From: Thereva unica
Taxonomy: Eukaryota > Arthropoda > Insecta > Diptera > Therevidae
Assembly (NCBI GenBank): GCA_949987705.1
Contig: CATLJY010000146.1
Location: 62,001 to 126,000 of the forward strand
DNA: 64,000 bases
Reading direction: 5' to 3'
Shown here: positions 22,625-35,250 of the stretch, piece by piece
Layout: each line of letters opens with the position of its first letter
Position numbering within the stretch: position 1 is the first letter of the stretch
Notes under the pieces: model-generated
What the model saw: the letters and a program-made list of their open reading frames with translations, nothing else
The model's database searches: none
Told to the model about the DNA's origin: nothing
Position numbers and translations under genes: made by a program

Positions 22625-23675
22625 TCTTTTTAACTTCCCAGTATAGGAAGTTATTGTAATCGGTCCGAAAATCGAAATCGAAAATTTCAACGTATTTTCA
22701 TCTTTCAAGGTACCAGGAGCATTTTAAGCAAAAAATTGGGAGGAAGTATGTGTGTGTGTGTGTGTGTGTGTATGTGCGTACGGATGTGGTCATTTTTTCC
22801 TGCACGATTTCGCGCGAACCAAAGTTGATATCGGCTTCGTTGAGGTGTTGTTCGAAGCGTATTAACCGAAATATGATCTGAAAAGATTTTCATGAAAATC
22901 GGTCCAGCCGTTTTTTTGTTTGAGCGACGTAAGTGATTTTTGTACCTGCACGATATCGCCCGAACCACGAAAGATATTGACTTACTTGAGGTGCCGTTCG
23001 AAGCGTATTAGCGACAATATTATCTGAAAAGATTTTTATAATATTCGGTCCAGCGGTTTTTTGGTTTAAATGACTTAAGTGATTTTTGTACCTGCACGAT
23101 ATCGCGCGAACTATAAAAGATATCGGCTTAGTTGACGTGCCGTTCGAAGAGTATTAACCAAAATATGATCTGAAAAGATTTTCATAAAATTCGGTCGAGC
23201 CGTTTTTTGTTTAAGCGGCGTAAGTGATTTTTGTACCTGCACGATATGGCCCGAACCACAAAAGATGTTGACTTACTTGAGGTGCCGTTCGAAGCGTATT
23301 AGCGACAATATATTCTGAAAATATTTTTATAATATTCGGTCCAGCGGGTTTTTGGTTTAACTGACTTAAGTGATTTTTGTACCTGCACGATACCGCGCGA
23401 ACTAAAAACTATATCGACTTCATTGAGGTGCCGAAAAACATTCATACAACAATTTTATATACATTTTCGTCATCCTAATCTTGTAAGTGCGCACATTAAG
23501 TTTGACATTTTAGCGAAAATATTGATAAACAATTGTGACAAATTCTCAGTATGCATATATTCTATATTGCCTATTGTTCATTTATTATTAAAATATCCAA
23601 TCATAATATTCAACATCCATCATACTGGGAAGTTGATCGTGTGGACCGAAAGGGTCGAACCCACATCCCAACTAG
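22625..23675 (+). mobile_element. Non-autonomous Helitron (HINE-like), copy 2
   Basis: It starts TC after A (22624) and ends CTAG (23672-23675) before T. The 5' dyad AACTTCCCAGTATAGGAAGTT-like sequence and the 3' ATACTGGGAAGTT are subterminal inverted repeats. GACC...GGTC pairing near 23646 gives a 3' hairpin. Inside are (TG)n at 22750-22772 and about five minisatellite units. It interrupts the non-coding 3' region of the inner BEL/Pao element, between pol and the purine tract. Confidence 0.8.
22790..23440 (+). repeat. Minisatellite inside Helitron copy 2 (~145-150 bp units)
   Basis: Units run TTTTTGTACCTGCACGATAT, CG(C/G)(G/C)CGAAC, GAGGTGCCGTTCGAAGCGTA, TATT.TCTGAAAAGATTTT, ATTCGGTCCAGCGGTTTTTT. 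At least four are recognisable, with alternating TTGACTTACTTGAGG and ATCGGCTTAGTTGA variants, hinting at a two-unit higher order. Confidence 0.75.
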
Positions 23676-23735
23676 TTTTTGTTTATTTTAAGGACGATAA
23701 TTATTCACATGGAGACAATACATGGAAAAGATTGT

Positions 23736-26700
23736 TTAATTTATGGACTTTGGGACTAGTTTGTTTGGATAGGAAATAGGCAAAGGACAGATTTTCACTA
23801 TGGGTCGTTTAATGACGTTATGCTGTGTCCTTAGAGTGACAACTCTTCTCAAATCGTCTTTCCCTCGATGAGTGTCGATAATTCTTCCCATTAACCATCG
23901 TGATGGAGGTAATCTATCATCTTTAATTAGGACTAATTCGTCTATTTCTACGTTAGGACGTCCCTTTAGCCATTTTGGACGCTGCTGCAAATATATCTAT
24001 CCAGATGGCTTATGTTTACATCTAGTACGGTGGGTTCTGGTGGCATAAGGATTGGACCTCCAACCAAAAAATGACCTGGTGTTAAAGCTGAGATATCTTG
24101 TGGATCTTGAGACATTTCTGTCAGCGGCCTAGAATTTAGACTGGCTTCAATTTGCGTTAGTAGGGTTGTAAACTCTTCGAAGGTTAGCAGGGCATTGCCA
24201 ATCACTCTTTTGAGATGGGTCTTCACCGATTTGACCCCACTTTCCCACAATCCTTCAAAATGGGGTGACGAGGGTGGGATGAAGTGCCATCTAATGCCTT
24301 GGTTTTCAATCGCTTGCGCAATCTCACTTTCCTGTTGTTGAACCATTTCGAATTTGTATCGAGTCAAGATCGAATTCGCTCCGATAAAGTTGGAGCCGCA
24401 ATCGCTGTAGATATCGGTACATAAACCTCTCCTTGACACGAATATTCGAAAGGCTGCTAAGAATCCAGGTGTGGACAAATCGCTAACAACCTCCAAATGA
24501 ATGGCCTTAACAGCCATGCATACGAACACTGCGATATATCCATTGTAGCTTCTCACACCTTTTCCTTTCGAGCTTTTTATGTCAAATGGACCGCAATAGT
24601 CTACTCCACAATGAGAAAATGGGCGTGCCTGCTGCAATCGACAACTTGGTAGATCCGCCATTAACTGAGATCTCGTTTGGGCCGTCTGTCGAAAACAGTT
24701 AATGCATCGATGAATGTGTTTTCGAACTGCGTTCCTTGCATTAATGATCCAATACTGTCGATGAAGAAGCGACAACATAAGTTGAGACCCGCCATGCATG
24801 GTTTTATGATGTACATCCTTGATGATCAGTGTGGTTAGGTGATTCCTTTCAGGAAGAATGATAGGGTGCCGCTCATCGTATGGAATTAACGCGTTCTTCA
24901 GTCTACCTCCAACTCTGATGAATCCATGATCGTCCAAGAATGGATTAAGTTTTAGTAAATTGCTTTTGTTCGAGATTTTCCTTTGAGATTGCAAGGCAGT
25001 GATTTCAGAACTAAAATGTTCTCTTTGAGCTATTTGTATCCACAGGGTTTGGGCCTTTCGAAGTTCTTCGGTGGTCAAATAGGTTTCGTTGTGGGTATGC
25101 GGCATATTCCTCACCTTAGAAATCCAGCGCTGACAGTAGGCCGTAACTCGTACGAGCCTGGATAGCGACGAGAACATCTCCAGTAAGTCGTTGGTTTCAC
25201 AAATTTGTACGTGAAGTGTCGTTATCTTCTTGCCAAGTCCAATTGTGGTTTCAGTGTTGCGTGATTTAGGCCATGATTCCTTTGGTTCTTTCAGCCATTG
25301 AGGTCCTTGCCACCAGAGGGCATGTTCCTTTAATTGTTCGGGTGTCAGGCCTCTGCTCGCACAATCCGCAGGATTTGACTCTGATGGCACGTGCTTGCAT
25401 AGGTTTTCTCCCAATAATTGTTGGATGTTGGACACTCTGTTGCCAATGAAGGTTTCCCAATTTGATGGATGCTTCTTGAGCCAGGCTAATACGATTTTGG
25501 AATCTGTCCATGCATACATATCGTTTATATTTAGCTGAACGTCTTTCTTCACTTGAACCATCAATTTTGCTAACAATGTTGCTCCGCACAATTCTAATTT
25601 CGGCAACGAGATTGTCTTTATAGGTGCTACCTTGGTCTTAGCTGATATCAGATGAATGTTGACCTCGCCATTAGTTTGTTGAACTCTCACGCAGACCGCT
25701 GCTGCGTAGGCCTTCATAGATGCATCGCAAAATCCATGGAGATCTATCCTGACTGCTGTAGGTCCTGTTTGAATCCAGCGTGGAATTTGGATACGTTCCA
25801 GGGCTAAAAAACTTGCTCGATAACCTGTCCAGTGGGCCTCCAGATTTGTTGGAATCTCCTCATCCCATTGTATTCCTGCTAGCCATAGTGCCTGTATGAG
25901 GATCTTGGCCTGTATTGTCACCGGTGACAGCCATCCAATTGGATCAAAAAGCTTGGCGACGTCTGACAAAACCGTGCGCTTGGTCCATGTTGAAGGTTTG
26001 GTTTCCACTTGAAATTTGTACCATAAATAGTCGGTAGAAGGGTTCCAGAATATTCCTAGCGTCTTGATGGCCTCGGACTTGATGGGTACTGTTGGGTTTA
26101 TCTCTCGATGCTCTATCGGAATATGTTGCAAAACACTTTCACTGGTGGATGCCCATTTTCTCAGCTGTAAGCCGCCGCTTTCTAGTAGACAGTGAATTTG
26201 GTGTTGTTTGATTCTCGCTTCTTCAGGACTGTCAGCTCCGGAAATTAAGTCGTCGACATAGAATTCAGTAAGCACAGCTTCCGCTCCAATAGGGTAGTTG
26301 GCGTACTCGTGCTTTGCTAATTGATGCATAGTCCGAATCGCCAGATACGGGGCGCTTTTGGTTCCAAATGTCACCGTGCTCAGCCTGTAGTCTCGAAAAG
26401 GTTGTTCTGGTGCCTCTCGCCAAATTATCCTTTGGTAGTTGGTGTCCTCTGGATGCATCCGGATTTGACGATACATTTTGTGGATATCAGCCGTAAGGGC
26501 TACTTTGTACCTTCTCTATCGCATCAAAATAGCAAATAACGTTTCTTGGATAGTGGGTCCTTTAAGAAGTATGTCATTCAGGGATATTCCATTACTGGTG
26601 GACGCGTCAAAAACTACTCGAACCTTTGTACTCGTGCTGCTTAACTTCAGTACTGCATGGTGAGGTAAATACGCGCAATTGAAGTACACGTCATCGTTTT

Positions 26701-26875
26701 CGTCGCGCTGCATGAAGGTGGTCTCTGTGCTATTGACGGGTTCCATGTGATTAAGATCTAAGTATTCTTTCAAACACTTCTGGTATTCTTCTTCCAGGAA
26801 AGGATCTTGAGTAAACCGTTTCTCCAATTGAATCATTCTAACGATGGCCATATTCCTGGATGCTCCTAGCTTCAC
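23736..26875 (-). pseudogene. pol: BEL/Pao RT-RNase H-integrase, one stop and one deletion
   Basis: The 26516-26875 part has LPHHAVLKL, TKVRVVFDAST and SLNDILLKGP. An in-frame TAG (26516-26518) follows, then 836 open codons (23966-26476). These hold the first RT Asp region (HKMYRQI), FYVDDLISGAD, the V-A-K-L-F-D-P-I-G-W-L-S-P connection, RNase H (F-C-D-A-S..., WTDSKIVLAWL), the HHCC zinc motif (H-H-K-T-M-H-G-G...C-I-N-C), and an integrase core with all three acidic residues (GVDYCGP, Y-S-D-C-G-S-N-F, FEGLWESGVK). Near 23985 about 75 bp and the frame are lost, removing the RWQ...FWxRW segment. The C-terminal domain resumes in 23736-23990 (WLMGRII, RRVVTLRT). Family pol is one continuous frame with gag, so this copy is recently but definitely inactivated. 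Confidence 0.88.
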
Positions 26876-26968
26876 TGGGTGGTTTTCGAAGGGTAGGCGG
26901 ACTTGATATCTCCCATCATCACCTCGTTTATAAGTCTCGGTGAAATGTTGTTCACAACGTTCCTCCTC

Positions 26969-28102
26969 TTAGGACAGGCTTAAGTTGACGTGAAAAGTTT
27001 TCACATTCGCAGACTCATAAGTGTGTGGCGAGGTTTGACCGGAAAGAATCCATCCAAATATAGTTCGCTGAGCAACTGGAGTCCCAGGCTTTCCCTTTCG
27101 TAGTCCTTCCTTGATGATTAGGGGATAAACATCAGCGCCTAATAGAATATCCACTGTTCCTGGTCGATCAAAGGTGGGGTCGGCTAGCGGTAGATCATTT
27201 AAGTGTTTCCAATTACCTTTCCTTATACGCTGATTGGGCAAGACATTTGTGACCTTTGTCACAATCAAAGCGTCTACTTGAACACTATTACCTTCCATAT
27301 CTCTTGGAGTTAGTATCAGTCTTGTGCATGAAGTAATTCTCGTGCTAGGAATGTTATGCACTCCATGGATAGTTGCATCGATCTTCTCTCGAATTAAGCC
27401 GAGCTCCGTGGCAAATGACGTTTGTGAACACGGATCGATGAGAGCTCGACAAACTTCCTTTCGTCCATTTGGTGAAGAAATGGTAACTAAGGCTGTAGCT
27501 AGAAGAACGTACTCTGATCTGGAGGGCTGATTGACCAAGAAGCATTGGGTTGTAGAGGGCTCGATACTCCCATTGGGGGACATGCAGGCTTGTGTCGCGA
27601 AGGCATGCTTGGGCGATTGTTCAGGTTCAATATTTTTGTCTTGAAGTTCGGCTGCACTCTGCTCCTTATGCAATGTGGTATGATGGGACTTTCTACAGAT
27701 GAAGCACTTGGATTTGCTTGGGCACTTAGCGGCGAGATGACCTGTTCCTAGACAATTCAGGCAAAGACCCTTGGATTTGATCAAATCTAATTTTGTTTTG
27801 TGGTCATAGCCTAAGTATTTTGGGCATTGTCGCAGAACATGACTTTCATGACAAATCTGGCATGACGGTCCAGTAGTGACATGAAATGTTTGAGGCTTCC
27901 GCCAAGATCGGTCCTGTTGGCTTGTTGGTTTATACTCAGTGGGTGGAGGTCTTCTTTTTGGTGTGATTGCCTCCAAGGTACGGAAACGTGCCTCCAAAAA
28001 CTGCCTGAGTTCATCCCATGACGGAAGTTCTACCTTTGAACCAAGCGATTGTTCCCATAATGCGGACGTTTCATATGGCAACCGTTGCACAATAACATGC
28101 AC
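26969..28102 (-). pseudogene. gag-pol: BEL/Pao nucleocapsid and aspartic protease region
   Basis: The order is the second half of gag (LWEQSLGSK, WDELRQFLEARF), three zinc-knuckle-like motifs (CQICHESHVLRQC; CLNCLGTGHLAAKC; CFICRKSHHTTLH) and the retropepsin-like domain (CRALIDPCSQTSF, then DILLGADVYP and RTIFGWILSG). The usual D-S/T-G of the protease active site reads D-P-C here, so activity is doubtful. The frame is the same as the gag frame upstream and the RT frame downstream. TGA at 28115-28117 and TAA at 26969-26971 interrupt it. Confidence 0.82.
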
Positions 28103-28114
28103 GACGATAGGGTC

Positions 28115-28876
28115 TCAAGAGGATGTTTCAACCTTAAGATTTTGCAGAGCCGCGAGGCTTTCAGAAGTTTTATCTAATAGCCCTTTGATACCGTTGGCAG
28201 ACTCAAGCTTCACTACGGCCTGCCCAAATAGAACGTCTAGTTGAGCCTTCACCAATATTCTTTTATTCTCGTATCGTGATACTAATGTGCTCCACGCTCG
28301 TTCATAATTCGCGGCGGCAATCGGGGTATTGTTGAGAAGATTTTTAGCTTCTCCAGACAGATGTGCTTTCAAATACTGCATTTTTTGCACAGGCGATACG
28401 TGGTCATTGTTGTGCACCAAGGATAAAAACATATCATGAAATGGAGTCCATGAGAGGTAATCTCCAGAAAAAGTTGGGAGCGACACCTTGGGGAGCCTAA
28501 TCTCATCCTTTTTCGAATGAACGTGCACAATAGTTTTATCGCCGTTTTCTTCTACCTTGACACTACTCTCCTTGCTAGGATGATCACGTTCAGATTCTAT
28601 TACAATTCTCGTGTGCGCATCGATATAGAATTCTTCGAAACTTGAATATACTTCGTCTCGGAAATAACTCGCGTTTTCTCGGTCCTCGTCAATGGCTGCC
28701 AACGCAATTTCTCGATGGCGTTTTTTAAATTCCTTCCAATAATCTCCTAAATTATTCAACCGAGTAGGGTAATATAGGCTTTTCGCGCGCGGATCTGCAC
28801 CATCTTTGCGGTAATTACGCATGAACGTTTCCGTCTCACTTATTATTAAATGTTGCAACTTAATTAAGTCCTCCAT
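28115..28876 (-). pseudogene. gag: BEL/Pao Gag N-terminal region
   Basis: A true ATG lies at 28876 (MEDLIKLQHL). The open frame extends upstream only with a GTG. The frame has the DUF1759-type Gag core: L-P-K-V-S-L-P-T-F-S-G-D-Y-L-S-W, F-H-D-M-F, M-Q-Y-L-K-A-H-L-S-G-E-A-K, W-S-T-L-V-S-R-Y-E-N-K-R. It is preceded by a charged helical region. It ends at TGA 28115-28117, and the same frame goes on at once into the next segment, so the stop is premature. Gag forms the cytoplasmic particle. The leader of about 570 bp to the primer site looks intact. Confidence 0.85.
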
Positions 28877-29452
28877 GCTTATGGACTTGGTTATATAGTA
28901 ATATAAATTATGGAACGAACTCACCCGAAAGATACTTTGCTCCTGATCTTGATACTCTGGTAGAAAATTTCATAAATTCGTGGGCGAATTCTCCAGTGAC
29001 AAACTAAATCAAATTAGGTTTTTCTCAAAAAGTTCACTATCACTAGTTATTCACTATCTTTAATCTTTTAAAAATTTATGCACGCATGAATTCAATTGAT
29101 TAATCGCACGTGATTGTATATAGCGGGAAAGGTTCACTATACAACTTCAAATTTGACGACGACCACGGTCTTTTAAACCACAAAAGGTCCTTTAAAATTA
29201 ATTTTCATCGCGATTAACACATCGCACCTTAGTTAATTTCGATTTTAATTCTCACACGTTTGATTTTTATATTCCAGTTACCGTTCACATGCATAAAAAT
29301 GGTTCACTTCAGTAAGAATTCTCTAGAACTTATTTCCGTTAACGTTAGATTTCACTGTAATTCCAACTAATTTCAAGGTGACCTTAAGCACACATGCTCA
29401 TTTTTCTAATTTTTCAAACTAAATTTTTCACGATTTCTAACAATTCACTTGA

Positions 29453-29470
29453 ATCCGGCTCGAAGGACCA
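29453..29470 (-). other. Primer-binding site (tRNA-Tyr type)
   Basis: TGGTCCTTCGAGCCGGAT on the minus strand lies immediately after the ACA end of the 5' LTR. It is complementary to the 3' end of insect tRNA-Tyr (…ATCCGGCTCGAAGGA plus CCA), which I recall rather than searched. Confidence 0.75.
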
Positions 29471-29781
29471 TGTTTTGAATTCACATAAGTAGTTAGGGTT
29501 TCAATTAAAAAATCCCTTTTTATGATCAACAATTCTTTATTTCCCGATTTCAAATTTCCCGATTTCCAATTTATTCTAATTTCAAACTTTTAGATTTCAA
29601 TTCTCAAAGATTTCAAAGGTTTTACAACATGTTTTACTTTAATTTAAATTTCGCAAGATTTCAATTCGCAAGATTTCAAAAAGACAACGATTTCAAAGAC
29701 TACCAGAACGAGAGTGATTTCACACAAATTTTTCTTTCCCACAAAAATTCTTCACCGGTTTTTACAAAACCGTTTGGTTTT
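29471..29781 (-). repeat. 5' LTR of inner BEL/Pao element, innermost piece
   Basis: Matches 21664-21980 with few changes. It stops after CCGTTTGGTTT, where the intact LTR continues into TTTTTATATATTG. That continuation resumes at 36486. Confidence 0.85.
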
Positions 29782-30030
29782 AGCTTTTACAAAAAAAAAA
29801 AGCTTATACAGAGGCTCTGTCCGTCTGTCCGTCTGTCCGTCTGTTCGTCTGAAGCTTACTTTCATCTCTGAAAGTACTGCAGATACAGACTTGGGAAATA
29901 TCTCAAAATGTAGCTCTTGGTCAAAAGACCAAAAACTGAGAAAATGGTCTGGAAATTTCAACCAGAAGTATATTTAACAACAAAAGTATATTTAACAACA
30001 AAAAAGAGATTTCTAATAAAGTTCATTTAT

Positions 30031-30120
30031 CGGTAGCCTAGAGGTAAGGCTCTGGAGTCATATCCCAGGCGAACCAAGTTCAATCCCCGACCGCAAAATG
30101 GTGAAATAAAAAATTTTTTT
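30031..30120 (+). repeat. tRNA-derived SINE
   Basis: An A-box-like TAGCCTAGAGG (30034-30044) and a B-box AGTTCAATCCC (30076-30086) sit in a ~70-bp tRNA-like head that begins CGGTAGCCTAGAGGTAAGGC. A T-rich tract follows at 30109. The A box is close to the SINE at 52111 (CGGTAGTCTAGGGGTAAGGC). Confidence 0.65.
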
Positions 30121-31535
30121 TTACTTCGGTGTAACATGTTTTAATTCTATTTCTCACTAAATTATATTATTTAATAATGATACTCAGGAGAACATAAACA
30201 TTTATTTAATTAGAAGTGCAAAAAAATCATTTTCTTGAGTTTTTATGGCTGTTCGGCGGCTTTATAAATCATTAAGAAATTTCGCGGAAATAATATAAAG
30301 TATTTATTTGTTTATATGCATATTTTATATGCTGTTCATTCTATTATAGTTTATAGTCATGTAGGTGGTGCTGTAGACCAAAACAAAAATTTAATTTTAT
30401 CGAACTTCGCTGTGGATTTGTCACAAAAAATATGTATGATTTAAACGAAACATTTGGTAGGTTTAAAACGAAAAGTAGATATCTAATTTTTACCAGGGCA
30501 TATAAACGCTTACTGAAATGAATGAAAATTTATAAATTTCACGAACGATGTATTTAAGACCGTCCTTATAGTCCATGAATATAAGGAAGTGATTTTTCTC
30601 AGAATTTTTAATATTTTACAAAAATTTTACAAACGATTTGCCCCATATCTAAAAAATTTTGCAGCCCTTTGTTTAAAAGCATATTTTTAAGTTTTTATTA
30701 ACTAAATTTGTATGTATCTCTTCAGAATAACAAAACAAAAGTGGGATGTTGTGCCTAGAGACTAGCCACTAATTACGCTTTTTCTTGGTATTCTTTCTAT
30801 TGAATAACACTTCAGTCTGGATGACAATATATTAAGTGAAGATTGTGAAGAATTGCGAAAATATTCAAACAAATAACTCGAAAAACTAACGCATCTTTCA
30901 TGGAGATGCTGCTGAAAGAATTATACAATAATTGCCCGCCAAGAATTTGAGAGAATTGATATATTTTAATTGCACCCCATCTATGACAAAGAATAGTGAA
31001 CACCATCTATGGCAATATTACATTACTCTTCGTTTTACCTATGATTATCAATTTCCATAAAATATACAAAATACATTTCATAAATAATAGCAAATCTGTT
31101 GTCATAAATCAGTTGTTTACTTCCTTCTAAAGTTTATACATATCTTGCATTGGAATGTACCTTTTTATGAAAGCATGAATAAATAGGTTTATTGCCACAT
31201 TACTACAAGTTAAGTGTTTGGAGTAATGGGAAGGCGCTAGATCGGGGTGCGAAAGGACCAGGTTCGATTCTTGATGAATTTTTTAAGTACTTTTTTTTAG
31301 CTTTTTTAGTTATGATGATTTATTGTAGTATAATAAACTAAGCCTGCGTTGATGATAAAATCTCAAAGCGGCGACTAATTAAAACCTTTGGGACATATTC
31401 AATTGTGAGCTATAACTCAATCTATAATAAGCTAAATAAGCCAAATCCGTTTTTAACTAAAACTTTTATTTCACGTTGCATTGATTTAATTATTGTCATA
31501 ATGCTGTATCCTAGTGTGGCCATGGAGATTCATAA

Positions 31536-33422
31536 TGCTGCGGTTACACGAATGACAAAAAATGACAATGGTCACAATTTCTGGTCATAATTAATGGCAT
31601 TGCTGTTCACACGACTCAAATATTGACAAGTGAAAAGCTCTATTATAAAATGTCATTAATTTATTGCAAGTTGCCATAAATAATGGCAAGAGCTGAATTT
31701 GTATGTAAGACAAATTATGACAGAGTTGAATTTAATTGTGTAGTGGATGAGTATCCGCACATACCAGGGCCGTGCCCGGGACGTAATGGGCCGTCCACAC
31801 TACGCGGACTTTGATCCTACGCGCTTTTCGCCGTACGGCCTCAGAAAAAGCGCGCATGAGCATTTAATTTTCGGAATCGTGAGTAAATTGAGAAAACCGT
31901 CAAGAAGCCCGTGTTGTGTGGACGTACAATGTACCTTTTTGAGCACAGCCTTATGTCCGCCCAGTTTGGGCCTGCTGCCTTTGCCATTAAAAATATCGCA
32001 AAAAAAGCCATTAAACTCTATATGAAAAAAAGAGGCAAAAGCGCGTAAGACCAAAGGCCGCGTAGTGTGGATGCACCATAAGATTTTTACTCCGGCCCGA
32101 GCACGGACATGTGTGAACGAGTTCATATAAAATTTGCGCACCGATATTTTTCGGAGCCCTTGACGGAACACGGATCTGCGACGTTCCGAGCACGGCACTG
32201 ATATGTGTGCATACTCCTTTAAGAGGGATTCAAAACAGAGTCGACATTTATTATGTTTAAGAAATATATAAAGGAAGCTGTGTGCTCGTCAGTCAGTCAG
32301 GGATTCAAAACAGAGTCGGCTCTTTTGTCTCCAACAGTCGCAACTGTTTTATTACTTTATGGCTCTGTTTGTTTGGAAAAGAATTGGTGTCTAGTGTATT
32401 GAGCATTTGCAGACACTTGATTAATTCATGGTCCTGCTAGGTTTAGGTGCTGATTTGAGTGTAAACCCCTTTGAAATAACACTACCGCACTTCATGATAA
32501 TATCCTGTGAGGTAAATTGATATAATTATTCATCTTTTTAACAAATTTATACTCTTTCGCCTTGTTTAAAAATAAATTGAACACAAATTCCCTTCCTTTT
32601 TTCATTTTTACGAGTGCTAAATATTTAGACTTGCCTATATGAGATTTGCCTTGTTAAGATAAATAAAAATGATCATAAAGGATATGAAAATAAACTGCGG
32701 GGGTGTGTTGCCGGTATATTATAGTCCATTCAAAACGAACGTTTGGGTATCAAAACATAACACCTTTTTGAAACTATTTCCGCACATATTTTTTTGTATG
32801 CTGATTATGGAGCCACCCCCTAATGTAGGGGTAGTTGAAAGTAGTTTTGTTTTGGCTTGAAAAGAGCTTATTTTTTTATTTAATGTTAATTTTTCAAATT
32901 GTAGGGGTAGTTTTTACTCTTTAAGGGTTGAAAACAATTTATTTGTACCTGACTACCTGGCATTCAATCAAATTTGAAGCCTAATTTTTTTTTATTTCGG
33001 TTCCGGTTTTGAACTGTTTAGGATTATCCCTTATCATAAAATTGGGCTTGATTTGGTATAAATCAACCACTTTCGCCAATAAATATTGAAAAAAGTATAT
33101 TCCATTGGGTTATTTTCGATTACTATTTAAATTGTTGTTGTTGTTGAAATTGGATTTTGCATTTAAATAATGACACTCTATCATAAAAGAATGAGCAAGT
33201 TCATTCTTTTATGATGACTTGCCATAACTTTTCATAATTTCTCATTATCGTTTACACGGTCATAATTTGTTTCATTATTTCTAAGCTTTTTTAAGCTTTT
33301 TATGACAATAATTTTTGCCATTTTTCATGACAGAAATAATGACACAAATTATGATCGTGTAAACGATTATGACAATTAATGACCAAAAAAATGACAAGCG
33401 TGTCATTCGTGTAAATTCACCA
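31536..33422. mobile_element. TAA-flanked TIR element (PIF/Harbinger-like), non-coding
   Basis: The ends share TG(C/G)TG...TTACACGAATGACA in inverted orientation, with TAA at 31533-31535 and 33423-33425. The inverted copy of the flank near 34970-34995 reads straight through (…GATACTTATGAATCTCC…), giving an empty site. No transposase is seen. It holds another TIR element at 31749-32217. Confidence 0.75.
31749..32217. mobile_element. ~470-bp MITE
   Basis: Terminal inverted repeats GAGTATCCGCACATACCAGG and GAGTATGCACACATATCAGT (complement of right end), then GCCGTGC(C/T)CGG(G/A)ACGT. A second inverted block CCACACTACGCGG lies deeper. Non-coding. Confidence 0.7.
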
Positions 33423-34132
33423 TAAGTATTACACTGACCAACGCTATATATAATTAATCTTGCAAAGTTTTTGTTAAAGGCTTATGTAGGTTATAAGTTG
33501 TGAGACTTTGCGTAATCTAAAACTTAACAAAGTATTTAACAAACACTACCAAAATCATCATAACTTAAAAAAAAATAGTACGCGGCCATCGCCAGTATCG
33601 AACCCGGGTCCTGTCGCACCCCGAGCTGGCACCAACCCATTACTCCAAACTCTAACTCGTAGGAATGTGGCAATAAACCTATTTATTCATGCTTTCATAA
33701 AAAGGTACATTCCAATACAAGATATGTATAAACTTTAGAAGGAAGTAAACAACTGATTTATGACAACAGATTTTCTATTATTTATGAAATGTATTTTGTA
33801 TATTTTATGGAAATTGATAATCATAGGTAAAACAAAGAGTAATGTAATATTGCCATAGATGGTGTTCACTATTCTTTGTCATAGATGGGGTGCAATTAAA
33901 ATATATCAATTCTTTCATATTTTTGGCGGGTAATTATTGGTGTTGGTCTCTTGCAAAGTGGGGGTACTTGTGTGCGTGCACGTGCATATATGCTATGGAT
34001 AAACATCAGGTGCCTGTGTTTTTCAGTAGATGTTCTACATTTAAAGAAAAGTGAAGTGCGTGCATGATAATATTTTCTTTAAAAATAAAATAAAAAATAA
34101 AGTTAAATTGAAGTGTAAATAAATACAAAAGG

Positions 34133-35232
34133 CGCGGTAAGCTGAATTTTTAACAATTATGTATGTTTAAGTAAAATAATACACCTAATTCTGCTGTGCA
34201 AAGTGATTTTAGATTTGCCTCCAATCCATAGAAAAATGTTTAGATTCGTTTTACATAATTATATAGTGTTTTTTTTTTTTCAATTTGACACTTTCGATTT
34301 ATTGGCCTCGATTCCCAGATCCAGTGGGTCGGAAGTGAGTGCGGATTTGAGACTTTGCGATTCTCAAATCTGCAACCGCGAATCTCTCTTTGACATTTTC
34401 CGTGCTTTAAAAGTGTGATCCGCAACAAATTTTCTGAGGATTTGAAACCACAAATGCGCCTAAGATAATCCGACATCGGGTATTTCATTAGCGTGTGAGT
34501 CTTCACTCCGAATTTTTGATTTAATTGAATCCGCGACTGCGAATTTGAGAATCGCAAAATGTCAAATCCGCACTCACTTCCGCGCCGTCGGATCTGGGAA
34601 TCATAATATTTTTTTTTAAATTTCCTTCGGGGATTTTATTTCATATGAAACAAGTTTTTGACATGAATACGTCTCTAAATTTGCTTCCAGAACAAAAACC
34701 GATGATAACGAAATAATGGCATATAGTTTTTATTTGCTGCTCAAAAACTATTGTTTATATTGAATAAAGAAATATACCATGACGTGGGTGAAGAATCAAA
34801 GAATTTTATTGTTTACATTTGATTTCCTTTTTTTTAAGCTATGATGATTATATTGTAGTGTTTGTTAAATACTTTGTTAAGTTTTAGATTACGCAGTCTC
34901 ACAACTTATAACCTACATAAGCCTTTAACAAAAACTTTTCAAGATTAATTATATATAGCGTTGGTCAGTGTGATACTTATGAATCTCCATGGCCAAACTA
35001 GGGTGCGGTAAGCCGAATTTTTAACAATAAGACATGTATGTTTAAGTAAAATAATACACCTAATTCTGTTGTGCAAAGTGCATCACATTAGATTTTTCTC
35101 CAATCCAAAGAAAAATGTTTAGATTCGTTTTCTATAGTGTTTACATGTGTGATGTGCTTTTTTTTTCAATTTGACACATTCGAATTATTGGCCTCGATTC
35201 CCAGATCCGGCGGGTTGGAAGTGAGTGCGGAT
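34133..35232. repeat. Direct repeat pair of ~210-230 bp
   Basis: 34133-34345 and 35003-35232 share GCGGTAAGC(T/C)GAATTTTTAA, AATAATACACCTAATTCTG, AAAAATGTTTAGATTCGTTT and GGCCTCGATTCCCAGATCC in order. The second copy is cut where it meets TCAATCTCCAC. Confidence 0.8.
34310..34602. mobile_element. 293-bp MITE
   Basis: The inverted ends GATTCCCAGATCC...GGAAGTGAGTGCGGATTTGA pair with the right end over about 55 bp. A single-ended copy of the same terminus lies at 35197-35232. Confidence 0.75.
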
Positions 35233-35250
35233 CAATCTCCACTTAATATA

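Larger units (their letters stand above)
30890..33940. repeat. Inverted pair of ~400-bp SINE-like units
   Basis: 30950-31330 and 33560-33920 are inverted copies (ATTGCACCCCATCTATGACA, ACCATCTATGGCAATATTAC, AAGCATGAATAAATAGGTTT). Each contains a B-box-like G(G/A)TTCGATxCT next to GGGGTGCGA(A/C)AGGACC and an upstream TTTGGAGTAATGGG. This suggests a tRNA-related SINE inserted once and then copied by inversion, or two insertions. Confidence 0.65.
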
